A stretch of 5,769 nt of DNA from an uncultured Eubacteriales bacterium. Lineage in GTDB: Bacteria > Bacillota > Clostridia > Oscillospirales > Acutalibacteraceae. The notes under the pieces are model-generated. The model saw only the letters and a list, made by a program, of their open reading frames with translations. It ran no database searches and was not told where the DNA came from. Below, one piece after another: positions 5,615 through 5,769 of the stretch. Both the position numbers and the translations under genes were made by a program. The first letter of the stretch is position 1. The number at the start of each line of letters is the position of its first letter. Where the stretch lies: NCBI GenBank assembly GCA_900319615.1, contig ONPE01000106.1, positions 1 through 5,769 of the forward strand, read 5' to 3'.

Positions 5615-5640
5615 TGCGGTGTATCTCACGGTACACCGCA
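5615..5640 (+). terminator. 9-bp GC-rich hairpin, possible intrinsic terminator of ileS
   Basis: TGCGGTGTA (5615-5623) and TACACCGCA (5632-5640) are perfect reverse complements around an 8-base loop, followed by TTGTGTT, a weak U-rich tail. It could end the ileS transcript. Alternatively, if the promoter at 5578-5606 is real, it would be a 5' leader stem-loop of the next gene, ending 7 bases before that gene's RBS. The tail is too broken to be sure. Confidence 0.42.
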
Positions 5641-5660
5641 TTGTGTTAGGAAGTGAAGCT

Positions 5661-5769
5661 GTGTCAGCATTAATGTATGTTATGATAATCGTCGCGATAC
5701 CCGTTATCAGCGAGCTTATTCGCATTTTCATCGAGGGCAACGTGAAGAACGGCGGCAACGTGGAGGTCA
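5661..5769 (+). CDS. Unrecognised protein with N-terminal membrane segment, 5' part only
   Basis: The frame is open from GTG 5661 to the end of the window and shows 36 residues. The GTG is preceded by AGGA (5648-5651) at 9 bases; an ATG in the same frame at 5673 would be 21 bases away and is less likely. Residues 3-24 (ALMYVMIIVAIPVISELIRIFI) form one hydrophobic stretch long enough to cross the membrane, followed by a polar, glycine- and asparagine-containing segment (EGNVKNGGN). There is no lipobox or clear signal-peptidase site in the visible part, so a membrane anchor is more likely than an exported signal peptide. In many Firmicutes lspA follows ileS, but this start lacks the LspA-type N-terminus with an early Asp-Gln, so I do not assign it. 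It is separated from ileS by the repeat and a hairpin and may be a separate transcription unit. Confidence 0.6.
   Translation, partial: MSALMYVMIIVAIPVISELIRIFIEGNVKNGGNVEV

Noticed and set aside
5356..5649. A 97-codon + frame overlapping the end of ileS and the repeat
   Set aside because: It begins inside ileS in another frame and runs through the palindromic repeat; the product is just translated repeat sequence.

Overview
The window reads as part of a bacterial chromosome from a Gram-positive lineage, most likely Clostridia and plausibly Ruminococcaceae/Oscillospiraceae. The grounds are the conserved order yggS - sepF - ylmH - divIVA - ileS, typical of the Firmicutes cell-division neighbourhood, the IleRS type, and moderately GC-rich coding DNA with Firmicutes-like TATAAT promoters and AGGAGG-like ribosome binding sites. 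The genus assignment is inference. All genes lie on the + strand.

Layout: (1) 1-525 is the 3' part of yggS (PLP homeostasis protein), cut by the window start. (2) 526-616 is a gap with a perfect extended -10 (TGATATAAT) and a good RBS. (3) 617-1147 is sepF, encoding the membrane anchor of FtsZ. (4) 1148-1891 is ylmH, an S4-domain RNA-binding protein that starts with TTG directly after the sepF stop and in the same frame. (5) 1923-2597 is divIVA, a coiled-coil polarity/septum protein. (6) 2598-2683 is a short gap with a second TGATATAAT overlapping the divIVA stop and a perfect 11-bp palindrome; it is too short for a T-box. (7) 2684-5464 is ileS, a complete bacterial IleRS of 926 aa. (8) 5465-5660 is non-coding: a 128-bp dispersed-repeat-like double palindrome, a possible promoter at its right edge and a 9-bp GC-rich hairpin. 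(9) 5661-5769 is the start of an unrecognised small membrane-anchored protein, cut by the window end.

The genes link septum assembly (SepF, DivIVA), translation (YlmH, IleRS) and vitamin B6 handling (YggS), a combination that is conserved but not fully explained. No new enzyme system is visible. The most interesting signals are non-coding or small-scale: the repeat behind ileS, whose two arms differ by changes that keep pairing inside each arm; a near-consensus promoter buried in an AT-rich patch of yggS; a perfect 15-bp tandem duplication inside the C-terminal zinc knuckle of IleRS; and the zero-gap, same-frame sepF/ylmH junction.
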